64,000 bases of DNA from Irpex lacteus. Its lineage: Eukaryota > Basidiomycota > Agaricomycetes > Polyporales > Irpicaceae. The position numbers and the translations under genes are program-made. The stretch covers positions 1-64,000 of the forward strand of contig MQVO02000024.1 of NCBI GenBank assembly GCA_001986395.2, in the 5' to 3' direction. The notes under the pieces are model-generated. The model worked only from the letters and a program-made list of their open reading frames with translations. It did not search any database and had not been told where the DNA came from. Shown here piece by piece: positions 22,892-35,117 of this stretch (the stretch's first letter is position 1; each line of letters starts with the position of its first letter).

Positions 22892-25800
22892 GATAGAGGA
22901 GGGGTCTTCACAAGAAGAGGGCGGGAAGTTCGAGGGGTGGCTGATCCATCTGACAGACAGATGGACTGTTTAAATCCCCTCGTAGCGCCAGGTCCCAGGT
23001 CTCGATAATAGGCGTCAGAACGAGCGCCGAGAAGGGAGCAGAAGAGATCGTTCGAAAAGGGAATCAGCCTCGAGGTAACCACGTTAATAGAACAATTTCC
23101 TTTTACATCTCGGCTGGAGAAGAAACGCCCGGACCGACCATTATCTTCAGTGAACAGATCGTTGCTGATGCGAGCGTGCCACTCACAAAAAGAAGAATCA
23201 CTCTAGGCCGCTCTTGTCGGTTGTGTACCATGAACGGGATGTTACTGTGTCAATCGCTCGTGAAACCTCGGCATGTAGAGCCTGAATGACATATTCCTGT
23301 CGGCGGGTGCCCGGGTGAGCGTGCTACGACCTTCAACTAGTGCCTTGTTAGCACGTCGTTCTCAGGGCACTCACCGGTACTCACCTCTGCGTGATGTATG
23401 TTCTAATCGTCATTCCCAAATTTTCCGCACGGTGCAGGGTTCCTAAAGAAAAGACGAAGCAGGGTGGGCCAGCCGACAGCGAATTCGATGGTGGCTCCGA
23501 CTGGTCATGGGCGAAGAGCGCATCATCCAGTTAGCTGGCATTGCGGGTTTAGACGCCTGATATTTCCCACGACTAGTATGTGCCACTCGGCCTGCCAATG
23601 AAAGTCGGAACATTGCACGAAGAGTAATCAGGACAGCTTGACCAGGATTAACACCCTGATATCGGCGTAATTTCGTAGGCTTGGCCAAATATGTAGCTCA
23701 TACTGGTGAGTGAATCGCATAATGAGCAAAGAATAAGTACTCAAGCCTATGTGTTCCACTGAGGGCACTTGAAACGATAGTAAGCGGGATGTGTAACCCG
23801 AAATACCTAGGGCCAAAAATTTTATTGCCCTTATCCGCGTTGGGCTAGACCACTGGTCTTCTGATCATATGCGTCCTCCGACTCAGGCAATGGTCTCGCT
23901 GGTCCTCGCAAGTCTTCTCCACTGCATTCATAGCCCTGTACATGGGAACGAGGCGAGGGGCCTCCATCATAGACATGGAAGACGTCCTTTGCACAGCAAT
24001 GCAACAGTACCCTGGTTGGGCCCTTATCGATGAGCGAGTGGCGGGCCAGTCAGCGTCGTGAGCGAGGGAAAAACTTCCCGATATAGTAAAACAAAGCTGG
24101 ACCCACAACGCCAAATAGTGCACGCGCGAGCGCGCAAACTGCCCTTCTGCGTATATTGACTCGTCCAGCCGCAGCCGTCACCCGCCGCACCTTCCAAAGA
24201 ATATTCCCGCCATTATATTTACTGTCGGGCCGTAGTATCGCATTTCGAGGTCATTGCGTCGGCCTCGTTGTACGCTGAACCTTGTACACACGAGGCACAA
24301 ATTGAACCTACTATCCACAGCCCTCACATCACTGCCTCCCGCTCCTCGAGTCCTCCAGGAGGTCCAGAATCACGTCACAGGGAGCATAAAGTCCTCGGAA
24401 CGTGAGTATTCTACCTGTGCCCCGTCAACAGGTGACGAGCAGGCAGTGTTTTGAACCTTCCTAGTACGACCCATCAGTCCGCCGGCTTGCTTCTCATCCA
24501 CCCGCGATACCTGCTCTATCAAAATCAGATCGATGACTAGTTCCGCCGAGCGCAAAGGGAGCGGCAGAGCGTAGCATCTACACATACGAGCTCAAGGGTA
24601 GGAAGTGGCACGCATGACAGCAGACGGGAATGAATGCACCCTCAATCTCAGAATAGGCCAGATGCGTAGCCAGACTGCTGGTTTCGCCAGTTTCGTGGGT
24701 CTAATTTTCTAAAATGCCGACCGGATCACGCCTGGAAGTTGGCGGGTGCTATACGGGCGCCATACATGCCCCCGGGAGATTGGCCATCTGACTCTCCTCC
24801 TTGTTCTCATGTCTGTGGTGCTTATCATGAAAACAAAAGAATCGTCCAAAACTTAGTTAGCCTCAGGGTGCACGCAGAATGATTTACCTCCTGCATGACA
24901 ACCAGCCAGGAAGAACAGAACATGCATAATGATGAAACGCAAGCACTCACTGCGAGAATAACAAGACGTAAGACAAATATTCGGGTGTAGAATGAGCTCG
25001 ACAAGTTATGGACTCAAACCGTTGCTCAGCATCAGCAAGAACAAACTTCTACGATGGAGTGATTCCAACTGACTTGATCTTTGGCACTGCCGGCGGACCA
25101 AGAGGGCGGCCTACAGAGTAGATCGCTGTGCCCAACACTCCTGGTATCAGTCATGCTAATCCATCGACAATAAGCGTACCTATGGGGCGGAAATAGCTTC
25201 TAAACACCTCCTAGCCAGCGCCAGTACAAAGGCCGGTCGATACTGTAGATCCATCAGACGCCGAGCGACGCATTACAAGGTTCTTTATACCACCTTCTCC
25301 GTGTATACCGGGCGACGTATCGCTGGCGCTACTTGCTAACAGGATTGCTCTCGAAGAAAGGTGCATTCATCAGGGGTGCGTAGCTTTCACAGCCGTACGG
25401 ACGTTTCTTTGCGACGGATTCCAGGATCTTGAATTCATTGGTGACTTGCAGCGATGTTAATCATCATACCAGCGGCGACTTCAATGCTGAGAAGTTGAGG
25501 TACACCGAAACATTTACGCAATGATCAAGATCAGCGTACGTAGAAAGCCTCCGTTTTCTTCATTCTTGAAACCTGTGTGACGGCTGTACACTGATCAGCC
25601 TTTCATTTGTGAGGCCAGCCGTATGGAAAGCATCTAGGTATTAGCACTCACCCACTAGAAGATCTACTGGCGTCAGCCGTCTTCTAAGATTCGTGATGGC
25701 TCGCGGGAAGAGGCGTCTAGACGACATCGATCAAGGCGATCCGTGGTGTTCGTCCAGCCGACATGGGAGCAAAGTGCTTTCTTCCAGCATTCGCAGTCGA

Positions 25801-27898
25801 AATCCGGGCGCTTTCAATCAGCCACAAACGCTCGACCCATGCTGAACGTTTTCTTAATGAATTGAGGGGCACTCGGATATACTCACGCACTCACCGTGCC
25901 TTTTCATGTGCCAATGACTCGGCGGGCAGATAATATTGACTGTGAAGATCGGTGAGGCTGACCCTGCGCCATAGGTGGTGGATCAGTCACAATTGTCTGC
26001 GTACCTCACATACACCATCCCCCTGTTACATCCCTAAGCCTCTTTTGTCTCGTCGTCGTCGTTAGGAGACTGATAATCAAGAGTTGGGCGTTATGCATAC
26101 TGGCTGGCGCTTTTATGGGCGCGCAATGTGTTCCTCGTTGACACTGACGCCAGTCTAGAGCGTTAGAAGCGTCGGATGACGGCTCGTTGCGGTGGCATGA
26201 GCAGGACCAAGGTGGGATGGATGGACCCGGGTTATGGCGTGGTCGTCATAATCTGCATGAGTTGTCTAGACAAGATCCGCAGTAAGGTGAGTACGAAGCT
26301 CACAACAACTCCGCAATGAAAGTGTGTACGATGACCGCGGCCAGAAACATTGATTCTGGCCCCTGGCTTTCTTATCTTCAACTTTAGTTACGTTGATGAC
26401 GATCACATTGTACGATCCTGCCAATTGAAGTTCCGTAAAGCTTCTTGAAGATTGTGTGTAGTGCGCGGCATTTGTAGGCTTGTTCATCCCGATGAGAAGA
26501 ATGATTCAAAGTATCACTGAACGAAGTCCTCTCACCTGTTTAAACGTGAACGCTGATCGACATCTCTTGATCAAACGTCTCCCTAGCAGGATCGTAGCGT
26601 GCGATGGCACCAAGCAAGGGTGATACGAGAAGTCTATCTCATGATGCGGCGTAGCATAATCCCCGATGGTTGTCGCATGTACCTCTGCGATGGGACTACT
26701 ATACGGGCATCAGAACCTGTGGTACACGCCCTGCAATGCTCATGCGAAGCACATTACGAGTAGAATCGTACAGCGTCTGGTAAAGCGCTACGTACTCGTC
26801 GGTAGTGAACGCCGTCGTGAAAGGCTTTTGCCCTTGCTTTGCAGATTCAGTAGCTAAGTATATTCAAAATCATGAGGGTACTCACCAACAATTCTCATAC
26901 CACATGTAGGATACGCCGTGGTCAGTAGGAGATGGACGGCTCAAGCTTTGAGAACTCTTCACTGATCTTGCGAAGCAATGCCGCCTCCTAGCTGGCGAGT
27001 TTGCGACTGGAAAACTGACAACTCAGAGAAGCAACACCAGCCTGGGGATGTCTGCATCAAATGTCGTATAATTCACCATTTTAGAGCTCAGCTACGCTGG
27101 AAGAGGATTCCACAGAGTGATAACCTGACCAGCTTGAGGCAATTCCGGCGGACGGGGATGGTGGTCGACTGGTGGTACCGGTAACGGTCGAAGTTCATGA
27201 GCGCTTAGTATTTGATGAAGGCCCGGGTCGCGATTCGGAGCACTTGGGCATGGACCACCACCTCCCATGCTAAGCTGAACCACGATTCAATGGTATCCGC
27301 ACTGGGAGAAAACTCTGGGATGTAGGTCTTACAGCTTAACAGGTAGCCTGGCATGAAATACTATACTTGGCTAAAGTTTCGCATCAAAGATTCCACATCA
27401 TGATGCTGGGCAGGTGAGTGGGATTCCGGCAATGCAGACTCGGATATCCTCCTGACAAGATGGTTTGACGGCTCCAGCGTACAGTCAGACCCAGACCAAT
27501 AATGGCGAACCCTAGATTACCTTCGGGTGACCTCTGGACTCGAACTTCTCAACATAAGGTTCAATATGTCCGTGTCTAGTGCTTATACTACGCGTAAGTG
27601 CGTACCATGAATACGCGTTTTGGGGTGCTTGAGACCTCACGGAATATTTTCAGTCAGAATCACTCTGACAAAATGTGTTTTCAGTGTGCAAGAGTCCTCG
27701 AGGCTCGACAAGCCGCTCACTACGGGCGCTCTCCGTGGGTATTCATCGGTCTCGACTGGTAAGACGCTCTGTCTCGAAGTCGCATTGGCCATCATGCGCC
27801 TATTGACCTCCGTGGCCGCAGTAGACCCAGTCACCTTCGCATCCGTCGCTGTCTGTTCAACATAGCGAAGGGCACTCGACCTCTTGACTACGCTCACC
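22892..27898. other. Gene-poor stretch, 5 kb
   Basis: No open frame over about 100 codons and none with a recognisable motif. Many ACTCAC strings (for example near 23366, 23382, 24945, 25648, 25890 and 26881) would be GTGAGT donors on the minus strand, which could reflect a decayed or poorly conserved gene, but I cannot assemble one. A short Pro-rich minus-strand frame at 27092-27283 is not supported by anything else. Confidence 0.5.
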
Positions 27899-29290
27899 AT
27901 GAACCTCACCAACGATAAGGTGAAACTCCAGCCTCTAGGCTCCATCGATCTCAGCAGTCAGGCGACTACCGTCGTTCAAGCTGCATGGGGAGAGCTTCTA
28001 TATCGCTCTGTAGAAGCTATATCCTCCAGTCTCGCTGGCGTCGAAGACTTCGCGGAGGAGTGCATCTACCTCGGCGTAATCCTTGCCAAGACATTAGGGG
28101 AGAATTCTAAGGAGACGGAAAGTTGTGATGTATACGACCAATGGTCGGAGCATACAGCGACGCTTGAATTCCGCCCAGTTGGAATTATCTACCTCAAAGC
28201 ATCCGCCTTGCCCGGTACTTTCGACATCGGGCTCGCCATTGTTCCAGAACAAAGAGGTCATCGGTGGGGCTCTGAAGCCATTCGTCTGCTGATGGGTTGG
28301 GCTTTCGAGGAGCTTCATTGCCATCGTGTCCAGGCCCGTGTTGTCGAGAGCAATGCACGTTGGCGAAGCGTTGCTATGGGTGTCTTTATGGGCCTTGGGT
28401 TCAGCTTGGAGGGCACGTCGAGACGTGCCATATTCTGTCCCACCCATCCGCTGGACCCGTATCCTGATGGTACCAATGGTGAATGGAGAGATGTTACCCA
28501 TCTCGCACTATTGGACATCGATTGGGTCATGTACTCGGTCAAATACGATTCTCCTTCCTCGTTGATCAAATGTAGATGGGAGGAGCTATTTGCACGGGAA
28601 GAAAAGGAAAGGTCCGAACTAATTCGGTTTGAAGAAGACGAAGAACGACGCCGGCGTGCAAAGCGCAGACGCACCAACAACGAAGCACCTGTTGGCCCAC
28701 TCGCTGCTTTGAATAGCACTACGTGCCGAGCACCATCTTATTCATCGTCTCTTCCTTCGTATTCTCCATATCCCCCCTACCCATTCAGCACGGAGAATCT
28801 TTCCCTTGACAAGGGGAAGGGGGTGGATAGATCCATGATCGACAACACATTTTCTGAATCAATCGAAGATGCGATATCTCACGTACAAACACATACACCC
28901 CAACCTACACAGATGATGGCGGCGGAGTGGCGGCCTCGTAGTCCTTGTTATGTACCATCCAGTCCTAGTCCCCCTCGAACTGTCAGCCCCGCTCGCAGTA
29001 TTCCGGCCTCGTCTTATGCTCCCAGCGAGCGTGGTGAAGCCGAGCTTGTCAGTCCCTTTGTTTCCGACCTTTTTGATGCATTCCCAGCCTCGCCTACTGG
29101 GACGTCGCTCACATTCACCTCGGACTCGGATAATTCTCTCTATGATGCAGAGAGCGTTCCTCGATCTGCTTCCGTCATCAGCGACACCAGCACTCACGGC
29201 CTCCTGTCAGACGAATGGGACTTCTTGGACTCCGCGTCCATCGCCTCGGACGCAGCGGAGAATATGTCCGAATCAGAACAGGAGCTCTAA
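27899..29290 (+). CDS. GNAT-family N-acetyltransferase with disordered C-terminal tail
   Basis: Single-exon gene; the first ATG is at 27899 (MNLTNDKVKLQPLG). Residues about 1-210 form a RimJ/RimL-like GNAT domain that would transfer an acetyl group from acetyl-CoA: beta strand PVGIIYLKAS, then IGLAIVPEQRGHRWGSEA containing the pyrophosphate-binding Q/R-x-x-G-x-G/A loop in the form QRGHRW, then the HRVQARVVESNARW strand and VFMGLGFSLEGTSRRA, typical of the Acetyltransf_3 type. Near residue 255 lies a charged helix with a strong basic nuclear-localisation-like cluster (RRRRAKRRR). The last 200 residues are Ser/Pro/Asp-rich and probably unstructured. The substrate cannot be told from sequence. 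Fusing a GNAT domain to a long acidic tail is seen in other basidiomycetes. Confidence 0.85.
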   Translation: MNLTNDKVKLQPLGSIDLSSQATTVVQAAWGELLYRSVEAISSSLAGVEDFAEECIYLGVILAKTLGENSKETESCDVYDQWSEHTATLEFRPVGIIYLKASALPGTFDIGLAIVPEQRGHRWGSEAIRLLMGWAFEELHCHRVQARVVESNARWRSVAMGVFMGLGFSLEGTSRRAIFCPTHPLDPYPDGTNGEWRDVTHLALLDIDWVMYSVKYDSPSSLIKCRWEELFAREEKERSELIRFEEDEERRRRAKRRRTNNEAPVGPLAALNSTTCRAPSYSSSLPSYSPYPPYPFSTENLSLDKGKGVDRSMIDNTFSESIEDAISHVQTHTPQPTQMMAAEWRPRSPCYVPSSPSPPRTVSPARSIPASSYAPSERGEAELVSPFVSDLFDAFPASPTGTSLTFTSDSDNSLYDAESVPRSASVISDTSTHGLLSDEWDFLDSASIASDAAENMSESEQEL

Positions 29291-30384
29291 TCAGACCAAC
29301 GGCACCCTGGCCGCACTCCATAGTTCCCTACAGCGAACGCGACATACCTTACTCGCAGCGAACAACTCGCTCACAATAACGGCCCAAAGACGATGCGTCG
29401 TGCTCTTCTCATCTCGTTCAAATCCCCGTTGTATCATAGAGACACCGTTGCGAATGTACGCCTGAAGCTCTGTTTTTCGATTTTCGTGCTTGTATTTATC
29501 TTATCACTTGTACCATCATCACTCCTGTACTACGTCTAGTCCTCTTATCCTCTTGTCTTCTTCGCTTGCCGACCCTGCGCTGACATGTACCTATACTGTG
29601 TTCTTTGTACCTACTAGAATGGGATGAAATACACTCATCATCCGTACTTATTGCGCATCTCGTGTGATCTCGTGCTGTCCGTCTGGTCGCTCAGTCGGGG
29701 CCCCACATCTGCTTCCGAGTCCCCGAATCCCGACGAGGAGTCTATAATCATCAACGTTGCACACCTTCGAATGTTCGTGTTGCACGAGCCCATTCTTAAA
29801 GACATGATGTTGTTGTCTTCGACCAGGTTGATCTATTGTTTATGATGCCATGTCTCTACGATGGATCACAATCATAGCGTGCTCAGATATTTCCAGGCTA
29901 CGCAAGATGGAGATAGCCAACATTGAATTCACCTCCATCCTCGGTATTTGTGTTTTCACATGCGCGTGGGTTTCCAAAGTCCTTTATACGTATGCCTTTG
30001 CTATTCTGTTCACGCTCACTTTATTTGCACCGTAACATGGCAGCGGGCACCATGGTCATGGCCTTCCGACGAACTTAATCTGCATCCATGGTTGGGCGCG
30101 TCATAACTTCCTGGCAGCCGGCGCTGATGAATCGAGCTGAATGAGTGCAAGAAGGTGCGCGTGGCCATGGAGCCATTTGTTTACGTTCACTTGACCTCAC
30201 AACGTTGCTCAGGACGCTTCAGACACTATCGTGCGCGGTCGGGCTTCCATACTGTGGCCAGAAGATTCATCGGGGTTCTACAAATGCGTCTTACACAAAC
30301 GCACGATCCACACGGGCATGCAACGACCTGAGAGGAATAACACAATGGCTCGACGGCCATCATTCTACAGGCTCATTCATCTCC
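29291..30384. other. Convergent intergenic region
   Basis: 3' flanks of the GNAT gene and of the haloacid dehalogenase gene. Only short unrelated frames; no feature supported. Confidence 0.45.
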
Positions 30385-31499
30385 TTATCCGCTGAAGGAC
30401 TGGGCGATTTCTGCAAGACCGCGAACCACCTTGCTAGGCTTGAGAGCAGTGACGCGGTCCACCCATCCAGTACCTGCTCTATCGACCCAAAAAGCCTGAA
30501 AGCCGAAATTACGTGCACCGGCCACGTCAAACGGATTCCTATATCGAAAGAATCCCGTCAGTATAAATGACGACGGTATCCGGCCATATCCGGGTCCTAC
30601 ACGACTTCAGAGGAAATACTCACCCGCTAACAAGCCAGACGTCCTCGCTTATATAGGCCGCACCATCTGTTCTATCCGCATTCAACTTGGCAAGTAAGCT
30701 CTGGTATGTCCTCCTGTCCGGTTTGTAGACTTGAACTCCTGGATCGTCTACTAGGTGCAGGCCGTCGTTCAAGGAAGAAACAGAGGCTGCATCCAATGCA
30801 GAAGTCACCATCTATCGGCAACATAAGTTACTGTACAACAATGTTCTGAGAATTTCGTGGGGAGGGCATACCTCTCTTGTGCCTACGTACATACGTGCAA
30901 CTTGAGCAAGGGAGTGAGTAACGTAGAGAAACATTACGGCTTACCGTTGCTGAAAATGATCACCTTCACGTGAGGAAGCTTGGAGATGGCCTGCAGAGCG
31001 GGTATTGCATCCTCAAAGCTGTTTAAATAGCGCAGGTACCACTCATCAGTTACTCTTTGTCAACTTATGAACTAGCCACTTACGGCATAAGCGTGTTGTA
31101 TGCCCGCATGAGGTTCTCAACCTGCTCGTCGCTGGCTGCGATACGCTGTTCGGCGAGCGCATGCAACAGGGAATTCTTCGTCACGACATTGAATGGCTCG
31201 TACACCCCTAGTAGAAACGTGACAACTTCGAGATGACGAGAATACATTCACAAGGAGAGTTAACATACCCATCGAGTTTAACCTCCACGTATATCTACAA
31301 TGATCACTGGCGATCAGCTGATTTTTCTTAACGGCTAGGAATGAACGTACTCAAGTTGATACCTCCTCCACAACAGACTGACTTGATTAGCTTTCTCTTC
31401 ATGAAGGCCTAACTGAGTGTGCAACGCTTTGGCGATCCCCTGCGTGTCAAGGATCGTGCCATATATGTCCACAGCCAGAACCTGTTTCCGCAACGACAT
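30385..31499 (-). CDS. Haloacid dehalogenase-like hydrolase (type II HAD)
   Basis: HAD-superfamily hydrolase, closest in motif layout to (S)-2-haloacid dehalogenase type II. The start at 31499 gives MSLRKQVLAVDIYGTILD, with motif I (nucleophile Asp in VDIYGTILD). Further exons encode WRRYQLEYTWRLNSMG, VVTKNSLLHALAE, FEDAIPALQAISKLPHVKVIIFSNG (motif II Ser), PGVQVYKPDRRTYQ (motif III Lys) and VWLVSGNPFDVAGARNFGFQAFWVDRAGTGW (motif IV). An 11-base exon at 30872-30882 is needed to keep FSNGTREMVTSALD in frame. The stop is at 30385-30387. Substrate is unknown; haloacids are only the family name. A tight neighbour upstream is the M20 amidohydrolase, on the same strand about 260 bp away. Confidence 0.88.
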
Positions 31500-31759
31500 G
31501 GCTGCTGTAACACAAGAATCTACAGCCGTGCTTACTCAGCACAAACATAGCACCGGCAGTATTTCGTACGGATGACGTGACGTCACTAGGCTCGCAAAAA
31601 CACAATGTCTCTCATTGTTCAAGCTTTCAAGCTTCCAGCCCAAGACCCGCAACTGGGGATTCAAGGATTTAAAAGTCTACCCAGACTTGGGCAAGGACGC
31701 ATCTCAGCAATAACAACCGCATTCCATCAGACTTGGAATGACCAGGCACATAGTTTGTA

Positions 31760-33749
31760 TCACTTTGCTGCCTCCAAACGAGCCTGAGATGTTTTACTTT
31801 CCTCCTCAAACGTTCTCTTTACCTGCACAACAGATCATGCGTTGGATATTTTCTCGAATGATATTGGAATTCGTGCACTTACCGTAGCGAAGAAATCGTC
31901 ATCAATCAACACCCTGACACCAACGGCTGCGAGGGCTTTCGATGTGTTCAAACACGCCTTGTGTGCCTCTGGTGTCGCAGCGGACTTGGCGAAAGCACGG
32001 GTATGGTTCGTCCCGCGTTCTTCAGTCGGGATGGCTGAACAACGCTTACGTCAGCTTCAAAGAGAAGGAATAGAAGAGGGAGGCTGACCGAAACTTGGAT
32101 GGATCGACGGTAGAGCTGCCGTCATGTATTAGAACCGTATGCGGTTGACATGGGGTCTGGTCAACCGCTGAACGCACCATATGAGACGTTACCCTACATA
32201 GCGTCAGCTATAGAAGGTCTCTGCGCTAGAAACAAACTGAACTCACAAAATCGGTGGAAGCGTTGGCGATTCCATAAATATAATCGATCGTCCCGTACTT
32301 GCTAGAGAAGACATTGGCGAATTCGTCGCCTACATACGATCAATTTTGCAATTCAATGCGAGAGTAAAGATAGTAGTCATACTGAGGGCTTTGTTCTGTC
32401 GAACTTCGTCGAGAGGGACACCTTGGTAGTCGTATTCTGCTCTACAAGCCGTAGCTAAAGCAGCCGCACTTGACGAGGGTCAGACAACTGACATTAGAGA
32501 CATGATGGGATACCTACTCTAAACACGCCTTAACTCGCGGCACAGTCTTCTTTACCTCGGCAGTACTTGGAGCCCTTACCAGATACCTAAATTCCATGTT
32601 CATAAAAGGTTTACTACAGCAGTTCTACCAACTCACTGCATCTTCGAATAATCTGGGATGATATTGGCAGCCCAATCTTTGCCGCTGATTGCAGCGTGGA
32701 CACGGTATGTTGGTTTGAGCTGCTGACGTAGGAGGGAGACGTTCGTGTATGCGGAAACCACCGCATCGAGAGCGTTCTGGCCTTCCCAAGGTGCTAAGGC
32801 AGCATGTGCACTACAGGCAAAGGTAAGCCACTGGATGGGACGAACACGGTTTGTGTTCAAATACTGACGTGTGTCCGTGAAACTCTACTGTAAGTTGGTT
32901 GATGGCCAGGGTGCTTGATAGGCTCGCTGAAAGAGCAGGTCCAGGCGCTGGATGACACCTATATATAATGACAGCGTAAGAAAATTGCACATTCTATGCA
33001 CTCAGAATGGTTCTGTACATACATTAGGCAGGCGTCCATTCCCGCATATGCTCCTTTCTCAAGTAGCTTGACCTTACCATATCCACCTTCTTCGGCTTCG
33101 AGGGCATAAGCTATGTGGATATATGAATGAAGAAGGATGTATACCTGGAGTACCGAGCAATACCACTGACCCAGAGATACCAAGCTCTTCTAGGATAGTA
33201 CGAACGGCACATGCTACAGCTACTCCTGCGATAGCAATGAGGTTGTGGCCGCACGCATGGCCGATACCGGGAAGTGCGTCCATCTCGCTATTCACTCCCA
33301 GACTACGGCCTCCCATAACATGCGTAAATTTGGCTACCCAGGCGGTTTCGAGGAGGTAATGTGGGGTTACATCCCACCCATGATCGGTCATGAATTTAGT
33401 CAGGACGTCATGAGTGCGACTAGCATAGAAAACGACGTATTACTTGAGCCTGCCTCGGGAGAGTGTACAGAAGGAAGCGTACTATTCTTCGTATTTTATT
33501 TCAGGGTGATCTATGCATGCATCGCCTCAATATCGTGTGGTTTGGAACACTGAGGGAAATACGGTACGCACCATGTATATCCAAGCTCAACGCCCGCAAC
33601 TCCCCATCCAACTCCATAATCTTCTTCTCAATAATCTCGTAGATATCAGGCCTGTAGATTGGTGCATTCGTCCCGTTCGGTCCATTTATAATGTCGTCAG
33701 GTCGCCAGAACGGAACATCTGCAGGAGGAGGACCGCTCGGGTGACACAT
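31760..33749 (-). CDS. M20-family amidohydrolase/dipeptidase (PM20D2-like)
   Basis: Metal-dependent peptidase of the M20 family, similar in motif order to PM20D2/xaa-Arg dipeptidases and amidohydrolases. The first ATG at 33749 opens MCHPSGPPPADVPFW. About thirteen exons follow, all in phase, including a 16-nt exon at 32178-32193. Motifs: LDIHDHPEIKYEE, the metal-binding block SEMDALPGIGHACGHNLIAIAG (around 33220-33270), SGSVVLLGTP, EGGYGKVKLLEKGAYAGMDACLMCHP, HGHTAHAALAPWEGQNALDAV (dimerisation domain), ISGKDWAANIIPDYSKMQYLVRAPS, and late FGNVSYALPSIHPSFAIPTE. No signal peptide, so likely cytosolic. The first exon has an N-terminal extension of about 30 residues before the conserved domain. 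The protein ends EARLEAAK-like (SQARLEAAK). Confidence 0.87.
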
Positions 33750-34480
33750 CGCGCAATATCTTGGGCAGCCTGATATCGTGGAGATCGTGAAGGTCAAAGG
33801 TCTTCAAGTAACTTAGTTGCATGATGCTTATAGATGTTGTTCCCGCGCATTTCCGTGTGAAGGACGCTATTCATTCGAAGGTCGAAGACATCTATTGAGG
33901 TCGGCGACCTGCGAATGTATGACGCCAATGAATCACCGGACCACGACCACGGGTCTTCACAAGGCAGGTCGACACATAGACGCATAGACGGTTAAATTGA
34001 ATATAGGCTCGTTCATTAAAGGGACGACAGTCGAGTGTTGAAAATGATCATGGTGGTTGGGCGAGAGCAGCAAGACATAACGAAGCGCTCATCACCGACG
34101 CCTCTTTCCCCGTCGGCGACCATGATATTTTGGAGGACCCAGGAGCAGCTTTGCATGGAGCCACGAGCCTTGACGTGAGCTGTCTCGTCGTCAACCATTT
34201 ATTGATGTCTAATACGATCCCACATCTCAGGATACAACCTTGTTTTCTACATAGGTGTACCTCATCGTGAATCCAGAGGATGTCGTATTATGCCTGCATT
34301 CATGGAGCAACGGCCTCTCTAGACTTTTTGAAGAGCAAGCATGAAGCGCAGGTGTCAGCCTCTATTCGCGCTAGCAATATCCTATCTCTCCAGGCAACTC
34401 CGAGCTGGAAGATCAGCCGCATGTACAGTACGAACTCGGTGCTCTGCCCTGGCTTCGAAGGCTGACTATCAGAATCTCGA
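33750..34480. other. Intergenic region between M20 gene and repeat copy B
   Basis: Holds the M20 promoter side. Short frames only; no supported feature. Confidence 0.4.
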
Positions 34481-35010
34481 TTGTGTTAGCTTTGCGCTTC
34501 CACCAGCCTCAGCGGTTGACCACCTCCTCGAGATCTATAAAGGTGGCTCCGGATACGCTGATCTCCTCGCCGCATCTCTTTCCTGATGGCCACTGTCTCC
34601 ACTCTAGCCTGCTAGCGACACAAGCAAGTCTTTGTCCAAGTCTACGACAGTCCTCCCGTCCTACGTTTACACACAATGTCCACCTTTATCTCCACTCGTC
34701 ATCGTCAGCTGTTCATGAGCGTTCAGGGGCAATGGGTCTTGCGTGGCTGGCTTGTATCGGGTCTTGGATATATCTCGTGTACTTTCTGCGACTTTCTCAA
34801 TCTGATGTCGTGTTTGCTGTACTTCTGCCACTGGCACTCGGATGTGTGATTGAAGGCAGTTACTCCTCCAAAGTTGTTAAAAGATTGGACACGTACGACG
34901 GCGAGAATAACAGCTTGTGCTGGGCGAGCAAGCCCATCGGAAATCGGTTTACTTATATGTACTCACGCCTGATAGTAGAGATCAGACTTTGTCTTTTTTA
35001 ATCTTTTGTT
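34480..35010 (+). repeat. Degenerate repeat element, copy B (internally deleted)
   Basis: Short copy of the element also found at 15600-17470 and 61200-63020, here on the plus strand. It retains the TATA box (CTATAAAG, 34535-34542), the first ATG (34676, MSTFISTRHRQL) and then jumps directly to the distal end block (starting near GTTCAGGGGCAATGGGTCTT at about 34720). About 1.4 kb of the long copies is therefore missing. An open frame of 57 codons runs from 34676, but its downstream part differs from copy A by a one-base indel, so coding conservation is not supported. Confidence 0.6.
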
Positions 35011-35117
35011 GCATTAGCGTGAGCACACTACTAGATCTAAGCCTCTGCTGTACATGTAGATTTCCTTCGATCATAGCCGTTCTGCACTGGCTATACCTCA
35101 TACTTTCTTCGCGGACC

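Noticed and set aside
27092..27283. Pro-rich minus-strand frame
   Set aside because: Isolated, too short, composition explained by local base bias.
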